Shown here piece by piece: positions 16,011 through 26,061 of a DNA stretch of 64,000 bases. The position numbers and the translations under genes are program-made. The DNA comes from Hahella ganghwensis DSM 17046 (GTDB lineage Bacteria > Pseudomonadota > Gammaproteobacteria > Pseudomonadales > Oleiphilaceae): the NCBI RefSeq assembly GCF_000376785.1, contig NZ_AQXX01000109.1, positions 1 through 64,000 on the forward strand, in the 5' to 3' direction. The notes below the pieces were generated by a model, which ran no database searches, was not told the origin of the DNA, and worked only from the letters and a program-made list of their open reading frames with translations. Position 1 is the first letter of the stretch; each line of letters starts with the position of its first letter.

Positions 16011-16871
16011 TTAGAGAGTATCAAAGTATTCGTCGATGCCACCGGCCATGAAGTAGTAGGAGGGGACCTGCTTTTTTTCTAGATAGTATTGCAGCCACCT
16101 CACCTGTTTGCCCGCCTGATCGTAGATGAGCAAAGGTACGCCTTTGTCTTTAGCCTGTTTTATGTAACGATCGAGCAGATCGGGTCGATCCAGTGATGCG
16201 CGTCTTTCACGCATATAGAAAATGGAAATGCCATCTCTCTGCTGTTTGTCTCTCACATCCAGCACGATGCCGTTGGTCTTGAGAATCTTGTCTTCGAATT
16301 CCGGAATCGAAATGGAATGGGCAAGTAACTTGTCCTTGCTGATCAAACGCTGGTGATCCCCGAGAAGCTCACCAAACAGATTGGTATCATTGGGGTAAGA
16401 CTTGGCGAAATCGAATACACCGGCATCGTAGACAATAATGTCCTCAAGATTGTATTTGCGGCATTTTGTCGCGGCTTTGTATGATTTCAGGCAGGTTTTT
16501 CCGTTGCAGTACAAAGCAATCTTTTTGCCTTTGTGAATTCCCTGAAGAATTTTCATATCCTCAATAAAGTTATCGGAGGTCAGGGAAATATTAACGGCAC
16601 CTTTGATGTGTAGAGTTTTGTATTCGTAGTCAGTTCGGACATCAACAGCCACGATTTCGTCTCTTCTTAGTTTGTAATAGAAATCGTGTAGCTCAATATA
16701 CTCCACTGCGGGATACTGGCGTCGGCCAGGAAATTCTTCGGCCTGTGCTGACTGCGCCAGCACCAATACCGCTAAAAACATAGTCAGTTGATTCACCCAT
16801 CCTCTCGCTGGGTGCAGAGATACATTGTGATTCGATTGGCGAACCACACGGAGTGGTGTTCGGGTACACAT
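16011..16871 (-). CDS. Periplasmic rhodanese-domain protein (two domains)
   Basis: 286 residues from ATG 16871, which has AAGGA upstream. A long polar N-region precedes a hydrophobic export segment (MFLAVLVLAQSAQA, about 31-44). The first rhodanese domain (about 55-165) has the D-R motif (VDVRTDYEY) and active-site loop YCNGKTC with probable catalytic Cys122. The second domain (about 185-286) keeps VLDVRD but has no Cys loop and ends YYFMAGGIDEY, so it is probably inactive. It would move or bind sulfane sulfur in the periplasm, feeding the sulfite dehydrogenase encoded next. Domain assignment is firm; substrate is inferred from context. Confidence 0.8.
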   Translation of the reverse strand: MCTRTPLRVVRQSNHNVSLHPARGWVNQLTMFLAVLVLAQSAQAEEFPGRRQYPAVEYIELHDFYYKLRRDEIVAVDVRTDYEYKTLHIKGAVNISLTSDNFIEDMKILQGIHKGKKIALYCNGKTCLKSYKAATKCRKYNLEDIIVYDAGVFDFAKSYPNDTNLFGELLGDHQRLISKDKLLAHSISIPEFEDKILKTNGIVLDVRDKQQRDGISIFYMRERRASLDRPDLLDRYIKQAKDKGVPLLIYDQAGKQVRWLQYYLEKKQVPSYYFMAGGIDEYFDTL

Positions 16872-17482
16872 CTTATGACATCCTTTGTAATAAAGCTGTT
16901 TATGTCGATTTGGTTAAAGTGTGTCTTTCTTATACCGAATGATTGTATCACTAGTTAAACACCTTTGACTTACCTCCCTTCTGCAGAATGTCTGCTTTTC
17001 CGTTTCTATAACTGGCCTTCAGGCAAGCAAATATCCCAAACGGAACGAGCCCGATGGGTTAATGATGAATCTAGGGGGATTTCTGGTCTCATGGTGATAA
17101 ATCGAATTTACGGGGAGCGGACTTAATGGTCCGTGAAAGGAATGAGCTGAAGAGTGTTCGATCCATGGTGAAATCCATCTTTTTCCTCTTTTAAGGCCGT
17201 GCCTTACCTTCGCGGCAGATAGCACAACACTTATTCCTGTATTCTTTTAATGTCGTCTTCTAACGATTGAATTCTATAATAATTATTTATAAAGCAATCA
17301 GGTGTTGCAGTTCAACTAAAATCTCTCGATTTGATTAAATAACATGTCTTAACATTAGTGTGAATCTGGAAACGTTTCTTTACAAACTTGAGACTTTTTC
17401 CCTTTTGAACACAAATGCCAACTAACGTTCATCCAAACCTGCGCAATCACAAAAGATGATATAGCCTTTCGAAAATCCCCCT
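16872..17482. other. Long intergenic region, AT-rich, no supported gene
   Basis: About 610 bp. A minus frame at 17019-17225 starts with GTG, lacks a ribosome site and has no recognisable product. 17240-17400 is markedly AT-rich and probably contains the rhodanese-operon promoter. No repeat, hairpin with U-tract or RNA gene is seen. Confidence 0.4.
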
Positions 17483-17867
17483 CTACTCTCCAACGTATCC
17501 GAGCATATAGAGACCTCCGGATAAGTGATCTGCCAGCATTGGATGAGACAGCAGATATTCGGCGGTGTTGCCAGACCAGTTTTCTTCAGCCTCCTTACGC
17601 GCTATCTGCCACTCTTCCAGATCGAAAATCGTTTCGACCGAGCCACATCAAGGCCAATACTTCTTGCTGTTGATCCGGGTCCAGATCATTGACGATAGAG
17701 CGAAATTCGTGAACGCTCTGATCACCACTATGGTCGGCAAGCACCTGTAAGGCCCAGTCATCCGAAGAATCAGATGTTTCATCCGGAAACGCCACTCCCT
17801 CCTTAGCGTGGAATTCCTGGGCCAGTTGAATCAGCCTGCGAACCGTCTCGGGATTGACTTCCAGCAT
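17483..17867 (-). pseudogene. DUF3775 protein gene with a +1 frameshift
   Basis: The ATG at 17867 follows AGGAG with 8-nt spacing. The first frame gives MLEVNPETVRRLIQLAQEFH...LDPDQQQEVLALMWLGRNDF, the DUF3775 family pattern (LEINP.TV...L.ALAWLGRGDF). It then ends early at 17595. In the +1 frame the natural continuation is seen: FDLEEWQIARKEAEENWSGN, then TAEYLLSHPMLADHLSGGL, to a TAG at 17485-17483. The junction is a run of four T (minus strand; 17625-17628, AAAA on plus) where three would keep the frame. This is either a recent single-base insertion, a read error or slippage at a short homopolymer. Function of the family is unknown. Confidence 0.75.
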
Positions 17868-17975
17868 GACAGACTCCTGCACTTGAGTTGACCTGTACAT
17901 TTTATCGCCAACACACATTGTTTTCGCGCATAATTTTGACAATTTCAGGCTGACCGGTTTTAGACGGAAATCAAA

Positions 17976-18479
17976 TTATTCGCTGAAGACGACCTGTTTA
18001 TGCATACCTGCTTCATAGTGACCGGGAATGTTACACGCAACCTGCACCTGCCAGGCTTTTTCGAATGTCCAGATCAACTCTTTGGTTTCTCCAGGCTGCA
18101 TCGCCATCGCGTTACCGGCCGGGCCATGATCCATGCCGGGATTTTTCATCATCATGGCACCGTGCTCGGCATGCTCTTCCTTGGTTCCAATGGCGAATTC
18201 ATGCTCGATACTGCCGTCGTTGGTCACGACAAACCTGATGGTTTCCCCATCCTCCACCTTGAGTTGCTCGTTCACATAGAAAATCATGGCGTCTTCAGCG
18301 GAAACCATAATGGTTCTGTCCACATCATCCGGGTGTCCGGGCTGTCCAGCCAGGGTTGACATGCGAATGATCCCATGCCTTTCACCTTGATGGCCGCCTT
18401 GGTGACTTCCTGCGGCCTGGACGTTCGATATCATTAACCAAGGAGCCAGGGCGGCAATTATCAAGTGTTTCATATTCAT
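17976..18479 (-). CDS. Periplasmic cupredoxin-like copper protein
   Basis: 167 residues. A signal peptide (MNMKHLIIAALAPWLMISNVQAAG) is followed by a His/Gly-rich segment (SHQGGHQGERH), then a single cupredoxin domain. Type-1 copper ligands are visible as His93 (IEHEF), Cys149 (VACNIPGH), His154 and Met159 (EAGMH). A Met/His-rich insert (HAEHGAMMMKNPGMDHG, about 103-119) may bind further copper. It is the last gene of the copper-efflux cluster, 80 bp after the PII-like gene. It probably shuttles or sequesters periplasmic Cu. The fold call is strong; the exact role (electron transfer or storage) is open. Confidence 0.85.
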   Translation of the reverse strand: MNMKHLIIAALAPWLMISNVQAAGSHQGGHQGERHGIIRMSTLAGQPGHPDDVDRTIMVSAEDAMIFYVNEQLKVEDGETIRFVVTNDGSIEHEFAIGTKEEHAEHGAMMMKNPGMDHGPAGNAMAMQPGETKELIWTFEKAWQVQVACNIPGHYEAGMHKQVVFSE

Positions 18480-18558
18480 AACTTTTCTCTTTAACTATTA
18501 ATCTTAACCTACCGTATTTACTTGCTTTCCAATCTCAGAGTTAAAGTATTTTCTGCGA

Positions 18559-18861
18559 TCAGATATCAGATACTCTTTGAATCTCCCTGACGTCTGACAC
18601 TATTGCGATTCCCTCGCTGTCACTGCCGGGAGGGCATACAGATTTTATTTTCTGCTTGAGCTGTTCCATGTGTTCCTGGACCAGGAATATTTCAAACATG
18701 GCGCATTCCATGGTCCAGTTTGCGAAGTAAAAGTTTGGATGGCTGCCATAGCCGCGACAATGGACAACCGCCATGCCCACCAGTTCGACCTGTTTCAGAG
18801 CCTCTTCCAACTCCTGCTCTTTCTGTAAAGGGACCATTAAACTCACACGTACATAGCTCAT
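18559..18861 (-). CDS. PII-like (GlnB/CutA-type fold) protein linked to CusA
   Basis: 100 residues with a ferredoxin-like pattern: strand [12 protein letters not shown], helix [12 protein letters not shown], strand [12 protein letters not shown], strand [12 protein letters not shown], helix [12 protein letters not shown], strand [12 protein letters not shown]. The [11 protein letters not shown] segment takes the place of the PII T-loop. Its start overlaps the CusA stop (ATGA), so it is translationally coupled to the pump. Small PII-like proteins of the DUF3240 kind accompany CzcA/CusA transporters and may sense metal or tune the pump. Cys residues (HCRGYG, MECAM, SVCPPG) could bind metal. Exact family is uncertain. 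Confidence 0.7.
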   Translation of the reverse strand: MSYVRVSLMVPLQKEQELEEALKQVELVGMAVVHCRGYGSHPNFYFANWTMECAMFEIFLVQEHMEQLKQKIKSVCPPGSDSEGIAIVSDVREIQRVSDI

Positions 18862-21800
18862 GCCTTCACCTCATTTGCCGTGGACATTTCATTATTTCTG
18901 ACAGGACTCCCCTGCTTAACCAATGCGTAACGCCTGGAAACAAAATAAATGGCGGGTATCACCAATAGCGCCAGAATGACCGTGCTGACCATTCCTCCGA
19001 TCATAGGGCCGGCGATACGTTGCATGACCTCTGAACCTGTTCCGGTGCCATACATGATCGGTATGAGGCCAATGATGATCGCGCACACGGTCATCATGAT
19101 CGGCCGCACTCTCAAACCCGCACCCTCCAGCACTGCCTTATGCAGATCTTCCACAGTGATGACATGCCCCTGATGGGTGGCTTCTGCTTTGGCTTTCTCA
19201 AAAGCTTGATTCAGATACACCAGCATCAGGACACCGATTTCAACCGCCACACCTGCCAGCGCGATAAATCCGACGCCAGCGGCGACAGACAGGTTATAAC
19301 CCATCCAGTACATCAACCAGAGACCACCGATAATCGCGAACGGCAGGGTTCCCATGATGATGAGAACGTCACCAAAACGCCTGAAGTTCATGTACAGCAA
19401 CAGGACAATAATGCCGATCGTCAACGGGACAACCAATATCAATCTTTCCTTCGCTCTGACCATGTATTCATATTGACCGGACCAGGCGATTGAGTAACCT
19501 GCCGGCAGATCAACCTGTTCGGCAACCAACTGTTGCGCTTCCGCCACATAAGAGCCCAGATCCCGGCCTTCGATATCCACCAGAGTCCAACCGTTCAGTC
19601 GGGCATTCTCCGATTTAATAGCGGGGGGTCCATCACTGACGTAGATATTCGCCACATCGCTCAGGGCAATTCTTTCACCTGACGGTGTCACTACCGGCAG
19701 CAGCCTCAACTGCTCAGCAGAATCACGATAATGCTGGGGATACCTCAGATTCACCGGATAACGCTCCAGGCCCTCTACGGTTTCAGTGATAGTCATACCA
19801 CCGATCGCCGTACGAACTACGTCCTGAACATCGGCAACATTCAAACCGAAGCGGGCAGACTTCTCGCGGTCGATATCCACTTTGACGTAGCGCCCACCGG
19901 CAACTCGCTCAGAGTAAACCGAGGCGGTCCCTTCAACCTGGGGCAACACTTCTTCCAGACGCTTACCAATTTTTTCGATTTCCTGCAGGCTAGGACCGGC
20001 CACCTTGATTCCCACCGGTGTTTTGATTCCCGTAGACAGCATATCGATCCGGGTTTTGATGGGCATTACCCAGGCATTGGTCAGCCCTGGAAATTTCACC
20101 AGTTGATCCAGTTCTTTTCGTAACCCCTCCGAAGTGAGACCGGGTCGCCACTGGTCCCTGGGCTTCAGTTGAATGAAGGTTTCGATCATGGTCAAAGGTG
20201 CTGGATCAGTGGCGGTATCAGCACGGCCAATCTTACCGAAGACGGTTTCCACTTCTGGTACCGTGGCAATCAGCTTATCGGTCTGCTGAAGAATTTCGCG
20301 GGCCTTGCCGATAGACACACCGGCATAGGTGGTCGGCATGTACATCAGGTCGCCTTCATCCAGTGGCGGCATGAATTCGCAACCCAGTTTTGTCGCTGGC
20401 CAGAGTCCAAGCACCATGACGACAACGGCAAACAACAGAACCGTTTTGGGGGCTTTCAGAATACCGTTTATTACAGGCCGGTAGCAGGCAGTGAGAACTC
20501 GGTTCAGAGGATTCTTATGCTCCGGAAGTACCTTGCCCCGGATGAAGTAACCCATCAGTACCGGCACCAGCGTGATGGAAAGACCTGCAGCGGCCGCCAT
20601 GGCATAAGTCTTCGTGAACGCCAGAGGGGCAAATAATTTGCCTTCCTGGGCTTCCAGAGTAAACACCGGCAGGAAACTCATCGTGATGATCAATAGTGAA
20701 AAGAACAAGGGAGGCCCCACTTCACTGGCGGCCTGTCCAATCACCTGCCACCGATTTTGGTCGGTCAGTTCGGTGCGTTCCATATGTTTATGAACGTTCT
20801 CTATCATGACGATGGCACCGTCCACCATTGCGCCAATGGCAATCGCAATTCCGCCCAGGGACATGATATTGGCGTTCAACCCCTGCTGATACATGACAAT
20901 AAAGGCGGCGAGAATACCCAGCGGAAGACTGAACACCACCACCAGAGAAGAGCGAATATGAAACAGAAACAGCACACAGATCAGAGTCACAACAATGAAC
21001 TCTTCGATCAATTTTTCGTAGAGGTTGTTGACCGCCCGCTCTATCAGAGATGACCTGTCATAGGTGGGTACGATCTCCACCCCGGAAGGTAGCCCCTGCT
21101 TGAGCTCTTCCAGCTTCTGCTTAACGCCGGCAATCGTTTTCTGGGCATTCTCACCAAAACGCATGACGACCACGCCACCGACCACTTCTCCCTCACCGTT
21201 CAGTTCGGCAACGCCTCGGCGCATTTGAGGGCCTAGTCGAATTTCAGCAATATCACGCAACAATACCGGCGTACCATTTTGATTCAGCCCCAGTGGAACC
21301 TGTTCCAGATCTTCCTTTGACTCAAGATAACCGGTCACTCTTACCATGTATTCCGCTTCAGCCATTTCGATCACCGAGGCACCAGATTCCTGATTCGCCC
21401 GCTGAATAGCCATCCGAATAAGATTTAAGGGGATACCGAAAGCTCTCAATCGATTAGGATCGACCACCACCTGGTACTGGCGCACCATTCCTCCGATGGT
21501 CGCGACTTCTGACACCCCCGGAACCGTCTGCAATTCGTATTTCAGGAACCAGTCCTGAATACTTCTTAACTGCGCAAGATCATGCCTCCCACTCTTATCT
21601 GTCAGGGCATAGGCATAAACCCAGCCGACACCAGTGGCGTCTGGCCCCAGTTGAGCTTTGGCCGATGAGGGCAGAGTTCCTGCCACCTGACTCAAATATT
21701 CCAGGACACGGGAGCGGGCCCAATACAGATCGGTACCATCCTCAAAGATGACATAAACATAGGAATCACCGAAGAACGAGTATCCCCGAACCGTGGTCGC

Positions 21801-22034
21801 CCCCGGCACCGACAGCATGGCTGTGGTCAACGGATAGGTCACCTGGTCTTCCACAACCTGTGGCGCCTGCCCGGGATATGACGTTTTTATGATGACCTGC
21901 ACATCCGACAAGTCGGGTATGGCATCTATAGGGGTATTGCGCAGGGTAAAAAACCCAGCCCCCAGCAGAATAAATGCTGCCAGAAGTACAAAAAATCGAT
22001 TCACAATCGACCAGCGAATAATCGCAGCTATCAT
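18858..22034 (-). CDS. cusA: CusA/CzcA-family heavy-metal RND efflux pump
   Basis: 1058 residues, full length for the heavy-metal efflux RND class. It opens [21 protein letters not shown] (TM1), followed by [17 protein letters not shown], typical of CusA/CzcA. TM4 has the single proton-relay Asp in [20 protein letters not shown]. Periplasmic signatures [18 protein letters not shown] and [21 protein letters not shown] are characteristic. With CusB and CusC it forms an envelope-spanning Cu(I)/Ag(I) exporter. The copper assignment rests on the CusF domains and cupredoxin in the same cluster. It follows CusF by ~120 bp and overlaps the PII-like gene. No cusRS or cueR regulator is in the window. 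Confidence 0.93.
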   Translation of the reverse strand: MIAAIIRWSIVNRFFVLLAAFILLGAGFFTLRNTPIDAIPDLSDVQVIIKTSYPGQAPQVVEDQVTYPLTTAMLSVPGATTVRGYSFFGDSYVYVIFEDGTDLYWARSRVLEYLSQVAGTLPSSAKAQLGPDATGVGWVYAYALTDKSGRHDLAQLRSIQDWFLKYELQTVPGVSEVATIGGMVRQYQVVVDPNRLRAFGIPLNLIRMAIQRANQESGASVIEMAEAEYMVRVTGYLESKEDLEQVPLGLNQNGTPVLLRDIAEIRLGPQMRRGVAELNGEGEVVGGVVVMRFGENAQKTIAGVKQKLEELKQGLPSGVEIVPTYDRSSLIERAVNNLYEKLIEEFIVVTLICVLFLFHIRSSLVVVFSLPLGILAAFIVMYQQGLNANIMSLGGIAIAIGAMVDGAIVMIENVHKHMERTELTDQNRWQVIGQAASEVGPPLFFSLLIITMSFLPVFTLEAQEGKLFAPLAFTKTYAMAAAAGLSITLVPVLMGYFIRGKVLPEHKNPLNRVLTACYRPVINGILKAPKTVLLFAVVVMVLGLWPATKLGCEFMPPLDEGDLMYMPTTYAGVSIGKAREILQQTDKLIATVPEVETVFGKIGRADTATDPAPLTMIETFIQLKPRDQWRPGLTSEGLRKELDQLVKFPGLTNAWVMPIKTRIDMLSTGIKTPVGIKVAGPSLQEIEKIGKRLEEVLPQVEGTASVYSERVAGGRYVKVDIDREKSARFGLNVADVQDVVRTAIGGMTITETVEGLERYPVNLRYPQHYRDSAEQLRLLPVVTPSGERIALSDVANIYVSDGPPAIKSENARLNGWTLVDIEGRDLGSYVAEAQQLVAEQVDLPAGYSIAWSGQYEYMVRAKERLILVVPLTIGIIVLLLYMNFRRFGDVLIIMGTLPFAIIGGLWLMYWMGYNLSVAAGVGFIALAGVAVEIGVLMLVYLNQAFEKAKAEATHQGHVITVEDLHKAVLEGAGLRVRPIMMTVCAIIIGLIPIMYGTGTGSEVMQRIAGPMIGGMVSTVILALLVIPAIYFVSRRYALVKQGSPVRNNEMSTANEVKA

Positions 22035-22153
22035 CGGATTCCCTAACCTTTGAAAATGGGGTGTGTTGACGCTTCAGGAGTCCGGGGAGGGGTGGAAGGC
22101 TCCACATCCTCCCCGAGTCACGCCTAAAACCGGTTTATGTTTTATAACGTTGA

Positions 22154-22573
22154 CTACTCAACAACTTTGATTTCTCTGATCAGATAATTGTTATCCCCAT
22201 CCACTTCGAGCATAAACTGTACCTTCTGGCCCAATTTGAGAGAGGACAGATCCACATCGCTATCCGTTTTGAAGTTCATCCGCATTTTCGGCCACTTCAG
22301 TTCCGCAATCGGCTCATGACTGATGTTCACCATGTGACGGTCAGCGTGAATCTTATTGACCATACCGACACCCATTACTTCGCGGTGTTGGCTTTCAGAC
22401 ATGCCATGCCCTTCCATCATTTGGTCGTTCTTCATCATCTCGCCATGCTCCATCATGTGTTCTCCCTTGCCCTCGTCTGCATGTGCCCCCCCAGCCATCA
22501 GGGTGGCGCCTAACAACAGAGCTACAGAAGCCGATTTGAATGAAACAAAAGACGTTTTCTTAACTTTGAACAT
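22154..22573 (-). CDS. cusF: CusF-like periplasmic copper chaperone with Met/His-rich N-terminus
   Basis: 139 residues from ATG 22573 (AGGAG upstream; the frame is open to 22597). A signal peptide ends at GGAHA about residue 31. A Met/His-rich segment (HMMEHGEMMKNDQMMEGHGM, about 39-58) and a C-terminal CusF domain follow. The Cu(I) ligand set H86-x7-W94-x2-M97-x-M99 (SHEPIAELKWPKMRM) has exactly the E. coli CusF spacing, where Trp stacks on the copper. It probably hands Cu(I) to the CusB/CusA pump. It lies between cusB and cusA, after a 214-bp gap containing a hairpin. Confidence 0.9.
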   Translation of the reverse strand: MFKVKKTSFVSFKSASVALLLGATLMAGGAHADEGKGEHMMEHGEMMKNDQMMEGHGMSESQHREVMGVGMVNKIHADRHMVNISHEPIAELKWPKMRMNFKTDSDVDLSSLKLGQKVQFMLEVDGDNNYLIREIKVVE

Positions 22574-22760
22574 TGAATTTCTCCTCGTTCTTTTCATTTG
22601 GTTTTCATATCACTTTCATCATCGGTAGACGGGAAGCCCTGTTGCCCACCGGGTTTGGGTTATTGACTGGAGTGATTTCTCGCATCATTTGGGCAGGCGT
22701 CTTTGCCCCTCCCTTTTTTGAGCACCCGGGATTGTTTGAGGCCCCCTGCAAGTACAGAGC

Positions 22761-22785
22761 ATCGCCATCCTCCCCGGATGGTGAT
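22761..22785 (-). other. Hairpin between cusB and cusF
   Basis: Arms ATCGCCATCC and GGATGGTGAT (9 of 10 pairs, loop TCCCC) lie directly after the cusB stop. No U-tract follows on the minus strand, so partial termination or mRNA segment stabilisation is more likely than full termination. Confidence 0.5.
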
Positions 22786-22787
22786 TG

Positions 22788-24548
22788 TCAATTGATCCTC
22801 TCCGGATCTGACATGATGTAATCGCCCTCCTCGGTTTCTCTGAGCCTGAAACGGATTTTCTCGCCCGCTTTTAGCGTGTCCATTAAAGCCGGGTCTTCTA
22901 CCTGAAATGACATTCTCATGGCTGGCCACTCCCACTCGGGGATAGGGTCATGAACCAGATCAATCATTGCCATATCAGGTACCAGGGCTTTGATTTCGCC
23001 GGTGGCCAATACGCCCGTCACTTCGGCCGTTGCAGTAGCTCCCTGGTCTTTAATAGCCAGCCCTTTAATACTTTGTCCTTTAATACTTTGGATCAGATAT
23101 TCCCAGTCGCCTTTTTTGGCCAGCTCAAACTCAATTTTCTGACCTGCCTGCAGTCCCTCCAGGGAAACAGATTCATCAACTTCGAAGTCCATTTTCATGG
23201 TCGGCCAGTCCCAGGCTTCAATCGGATCGTGGGTGACTGAAATCATGGCCATATCTGTCATTACCGACTGCACTACTCCTGTGGCCATCACTACTTGCTC
23301 AGATTCGCCTTCCATCTCCATTTCCTTCTCACGAGATTCCATTCGCGCCACTTCGGCATCAATGTTGGATTCGGAATCAATCAGGAATTGCGCAGAAGTT
23401 ACCACCTCCTGTCCGGCAGAAAGGCCCTCAAGAATCTGAACCCGACCATCGGCTTCCGGGCCTGCAGTGACCAGTACTGACTTGAATGAGCCGTTGTCCT
23501 TCTTGATCACAACCCGGTCGTAACGGGCTCCGCGAATCAGCGCCTCTCTGGGTATGCTGATGGCATTATCCGCCACCTCTGCGAAGATGGTCAGATCCGC
23601 AAACATATTGGGTTTCAAAGACGCTTGAGGGTTATCAAAACGAACCCGCACTCTCAGGGTTCGGGTCTTGCTGTCCAATACCGGATAAAGGTAATCCACC
23701 TTCCCCTCCCAGACCTTCCCGGGAATGGCAGACACCTGCATGGCGACAGGTTGCCCCGGTTTGACCCAGCTGGCCTGACGTTCAAACACCTCAGCGATGA
23801 CCCACACCGGATCCAGTGGACCTATAGACATAATTTCAGTGGCAGGCTTAACAAACATTCCCTGTCTCACATTGAGTTTGCTGACTACGCCATCCACTTC
23901 AGCGCTTACTTTGATGCGCTGTTCCACACGTCCACGCTTATCCAGCGCAGAAATCTGCAATGAACTCAACCCCAAAGACTCAAGCCGTGCTTTGGAGGCC
24001 CGCTTCAATAAAGCGTTATTACTTCTTACTGCTGCCAGATACTCTTCCTGGGCATTGACCAGCGTCGGAGAATACAGCTCGTATAGCGTTTGACCACGAC
24101 GCACCGGGTCACCTTCGCTGGTCACATTCAACACCTCGATCCAGCCGTCAACCCTACCGTGAATATGCATCAGCCTGCTTTCGTCAAACGTGACATAGCC
24201 GACTGTCTGAATCGGCAGTGACAGGGCACTTTGGGTCACTTTTTCTGTTCTGACCCCAAGGTTGTTCTCCACCACCGGTGATATTTTGACGGCACCGCTG
24301 TCGTCATCAGGTGCGGCCTCCTCATACACCGGAACCAGATCCATGCCCATAGGCGACTTTCCGGGTTTGTCACGGCGATAGTTCTTATCCATTGGCGCAA
24401 CCCAGTACAACGGCTTCTTCTCTTCTGAGGCGGCGGTTTCGGTATCAGCTCCGGACATACCGGTACTGTTTCCGGCCAGATACCCCTGAACTAAAAAGCC
24501 ACCGCCGAATGCAGCAACCACCAAGATCAATATACCCAGTGCTTTCAT
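22788..24548 (-). CDS. cusB: CusB-type membrane fusion protein with two C-terminal CusF domains
   Basis: 586 residues, much longer than a ~400-residue CusB core. Layout: membrane anchor 4-25; heavy-metal-binding segment about 46-76 (YWVAPMDKNYRRDKPGKSPM); lipoyl/barrel/hairpin adaptor about 85-400 (GRVDGWIEVLNVTSEGDPVRRGQ); then two CusF-type domains at about 420-488 and 509-582. Ligands are His440/Trp448/Met451/Met453 and His533/Trp541/Met544/Met546, each with exact CusF spacing. A short linker repeat (QSIKGQSIKGLAIKDQ) joins them. The adaptor therefore carries its own two Cu(I) chaperone modules beside the free CusF. Its ATG overlaps the cusC stop (ATGA). Confidence 0.93.
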   Translation of the reverse strand: MKALGILILVVAAFGGGFLVQGYLAGNSTGMSGADTETAASEEKKPLYWVAPMDKNYRRDKPGKSPMGMDLVPVYEEAAPDDDSGAVKISPVVENNLGVRTEKVTQSALSLPIQTVGYVTFDESRLMHIHGRVDGWIEVLNVTSEGDPVRRGQTLYELYSPTLVNAQEEYLAAVRSNNALLKRASKARLESLGLSSLQISALDKRGRVEQRIKVSAEVDGVVSKLNVRQGMFVKPATEIMSIGPLDPVWVIAEVFERQASWVKPGQPVAMQVSAIPGKVWEGKVDYLYPVLDSKTRTLRVRVRFDNPQASLKPNMFADLTIFAEVADNAISIPREALIRGARYDRVVIKKDNGSFKSVLVTAGPEADGRVQILEGLSAGQEVVTSAQFLIDSESNIDAEVARMESREKEMEMEGESEQVVMATGVVQSVMTDMAMISVTHDPIEAWDWPTMKMDFEVDESVSLEGLQAGQKIEFELAKKGDWEYLIQSIKGQSIKGLAIKDQGATATAEVTGVLATGEIKALVPDMAMIDLVHDPIPEWEWPAMRMSFQVEDPALMDTLKAGEKIRFRLRETEEGDYIMSDPERIN

Positions 24549-25987
24549 TTGAAAGATTCTCCTTGTTGGTTGTTTAGTTCAGAGAACTTTTGAGTGAGGT
24601 CAGAGGTCTGTGAGGGGAAAAAGTACTGCAGTTCCGATATCGCCAGAAGACGGTCCACAAGCAGGCGTCTGTAATCCAGACGATCTTTTTGTTCGCTGAG
24701 ATAGGACCTCATCACTTCCCCAAAACCTGAAGCATCCGACTGATACGCTGACAAGGCCGCCTCTGCCTGCTGTCTGGACTTGGAGATAATCTCTGAACGG
24801 AACAGGGTCAGTTGCTCTTCGGTCTGGTTCAGCCGGGTAAGCAGCTCTGCGACATCACCATTCATCTGCCGAAACTGGTCATCTACCGCATACATTCGGG
24901 ACTTCTGGCGATAGTTAGAACTCCGAACGCCCTGATCCTGTTTTACGCTGCTGAAAATTGGCATAGACACCGTGACCACCGCGCTGAAGAAATCACTGCG
25001 ATCGGAGCCATCCGGGTTTTGGCCATCCCGATAGCCGTAACTCAACTCGACGCCCCATGCAGGGTCATACTGGTTTTCTGCCAGGGCCACATCGACCTCG
25101 GCCTCAGCCACCTGACGGTCCATAGTCATGAGTAGAGGATGTTCTCTTAATTTCCTGGCAAGAGGCTCGGGCAATGCTCTTGGAGCCGCCGAAACCTGAC
25201 GGCTGTCGATAATATCCGGGAGGTTCAGGAGGGGCATTTGCTCAGGCCAGTCAACAAACGCCTGCTCCCCTATCCAGCGAGAGAGACGTATTCTCTGCTT
25301 CTGTTGTGATTTACCGGCCTTGATCAGTTTTTCGTTCAGCCGGCTCAGCTCAAGCTCAGCTCTCAGGACATCTGTTTGCTGAATTCGACCAACACTGTAG
25401 AGGGAACGCGTAACATCAAGCAGTTGTTCAAACAGCTTCTGATCCTGTTCCAGCACCTGAAGCGCCTGTTGCCAGTACATGACTTCGAGCCAGATCCCTC
25501 TTACATTCCGGTTGACCTGCAGGTAACGGACTTCTGCATTGCTGTACATTGCCTCAGCCTGCAGTGACATCTTGTCTTCCATTAGGGAAAGGCTGTCTCC
25601 CTGGGGAAACATCTGACGAATCCCTACCCTTAACTGGGTCATCGGTTCCTGGTCGAACTTGAATGAATCTGTTGGCAGATTCTGCCCACCCAGAATTAAC
25701 ACTGGGTCCGGTAACTGGCTTTTGGCGACGGCGTCAGATTTCATGGCTTCGGCAGATTGCAGCACCTGCCTGATACCAGCATCTGAGCTTATTGCCATTT
25801 TTTGCGCCTGCTCAATGGTCAGTGCAGCTTGCCCTGCGACACTGAACCCGAGCATTAGACCACCGGCAAGAGCACGGCAGACGGCACGCATCCTCCATAG
25901 AGATGGGCCCGATTGATCGACATACATATTGAAAAACATCCCGGTTAACAGTTTAAAATTTAAACGCTTTGTCCTTCCTGAAGACAT
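24545..25987 (-). CDS. cusC: CusC-like outer membrane channel (TolC family)
   Basis: 480 residues in the open frame. TolC/OEP features: ALTIEQAQKMAISSDAGIRQVLQSAEAM near the N-terminus, a central periplasmic alpha-barrel half with VGRIQQTDVLRAELELSRLNEKL, and a second repeat with YDPAWGVELSYGYRDG and QAEAALSAYQSDASGFGEVMRSYL. It exports metal from the CusAB complex across the outer membrane. The start is uncertain: the signal peptide (MRAVCRALAGGLMLGFSVAGQAA) begins at about residue 33, so ATG 25939 or 25891 may be the true start. A 15-bp palindrome (25951-25965) would then be in the leader. It is the first structural gene of the pump operon. Confidence 0.9.
   Translation of the reverse strand: MSSGRTKRLNFKLLTGMFFNMYVDQSGPSLWRMRAVCRALAGGLMLGFSVAGQAALTIEQAQKMAISSDAGIRQVLQSAEAMKSDAVAKSQLPDPVLILGGQNLPTDSFKFDQEPMTQLRVGIRQMFPQGDSLSLMEDKMSLQAEAMYSNAEVRYLQVNRNVRGIWLEVMYWQQALQVLEQDQKLFEQLLDVTRSLYSVGRIQQTDVLRAELELSRLNEKLIKAGKSQQKQRIRLSRWIGEQAFVDWPEQMPLLNLPDIIDSRQVSAAPRALPEPLARKLREHPLLMTMDRQVAEAEVDVALAENQYDPAWGVELSYGYRDGQNPDGSDRSDFFSAVVTVSMPIFSSVKQDQGVRSSNYRQKSRMYAVDDQFRQMNGDVAELLTRLNQTEEQLTLFRSEIISKSRQQAEAALSAYQSDASGFGEVMRSYLSEQKDRLDYRRLLVDRLLAISELQYFFPSQTSDLTQKFSELNNQQGESFK
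25951..25965. promoter_or_regulatory. Palindrome at the head of cusC
   Basis: GTTTAAA-A-TTTAAAC, perfect arms of 7 bp. It would be just upstream of the start if cusC begins at 25939 or 25891, so it could be an operator; AT-rich chance occurrence is also possible. Confidence 0.35.
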
Positions 25988-26061
25988 AACTCAGCATAGA
26001 GGGCTATGCCTCTGTCTGCGAATTAATCAACAGGGGGATTGTTGGTCAAACCAACCGGGAT

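Noticed and set aside
17019-17225. A 68-residue minus-strand frame
   Set aside because: GTG start, no ribosome site, no recognisable product, and composition unlike neighbouring genes.
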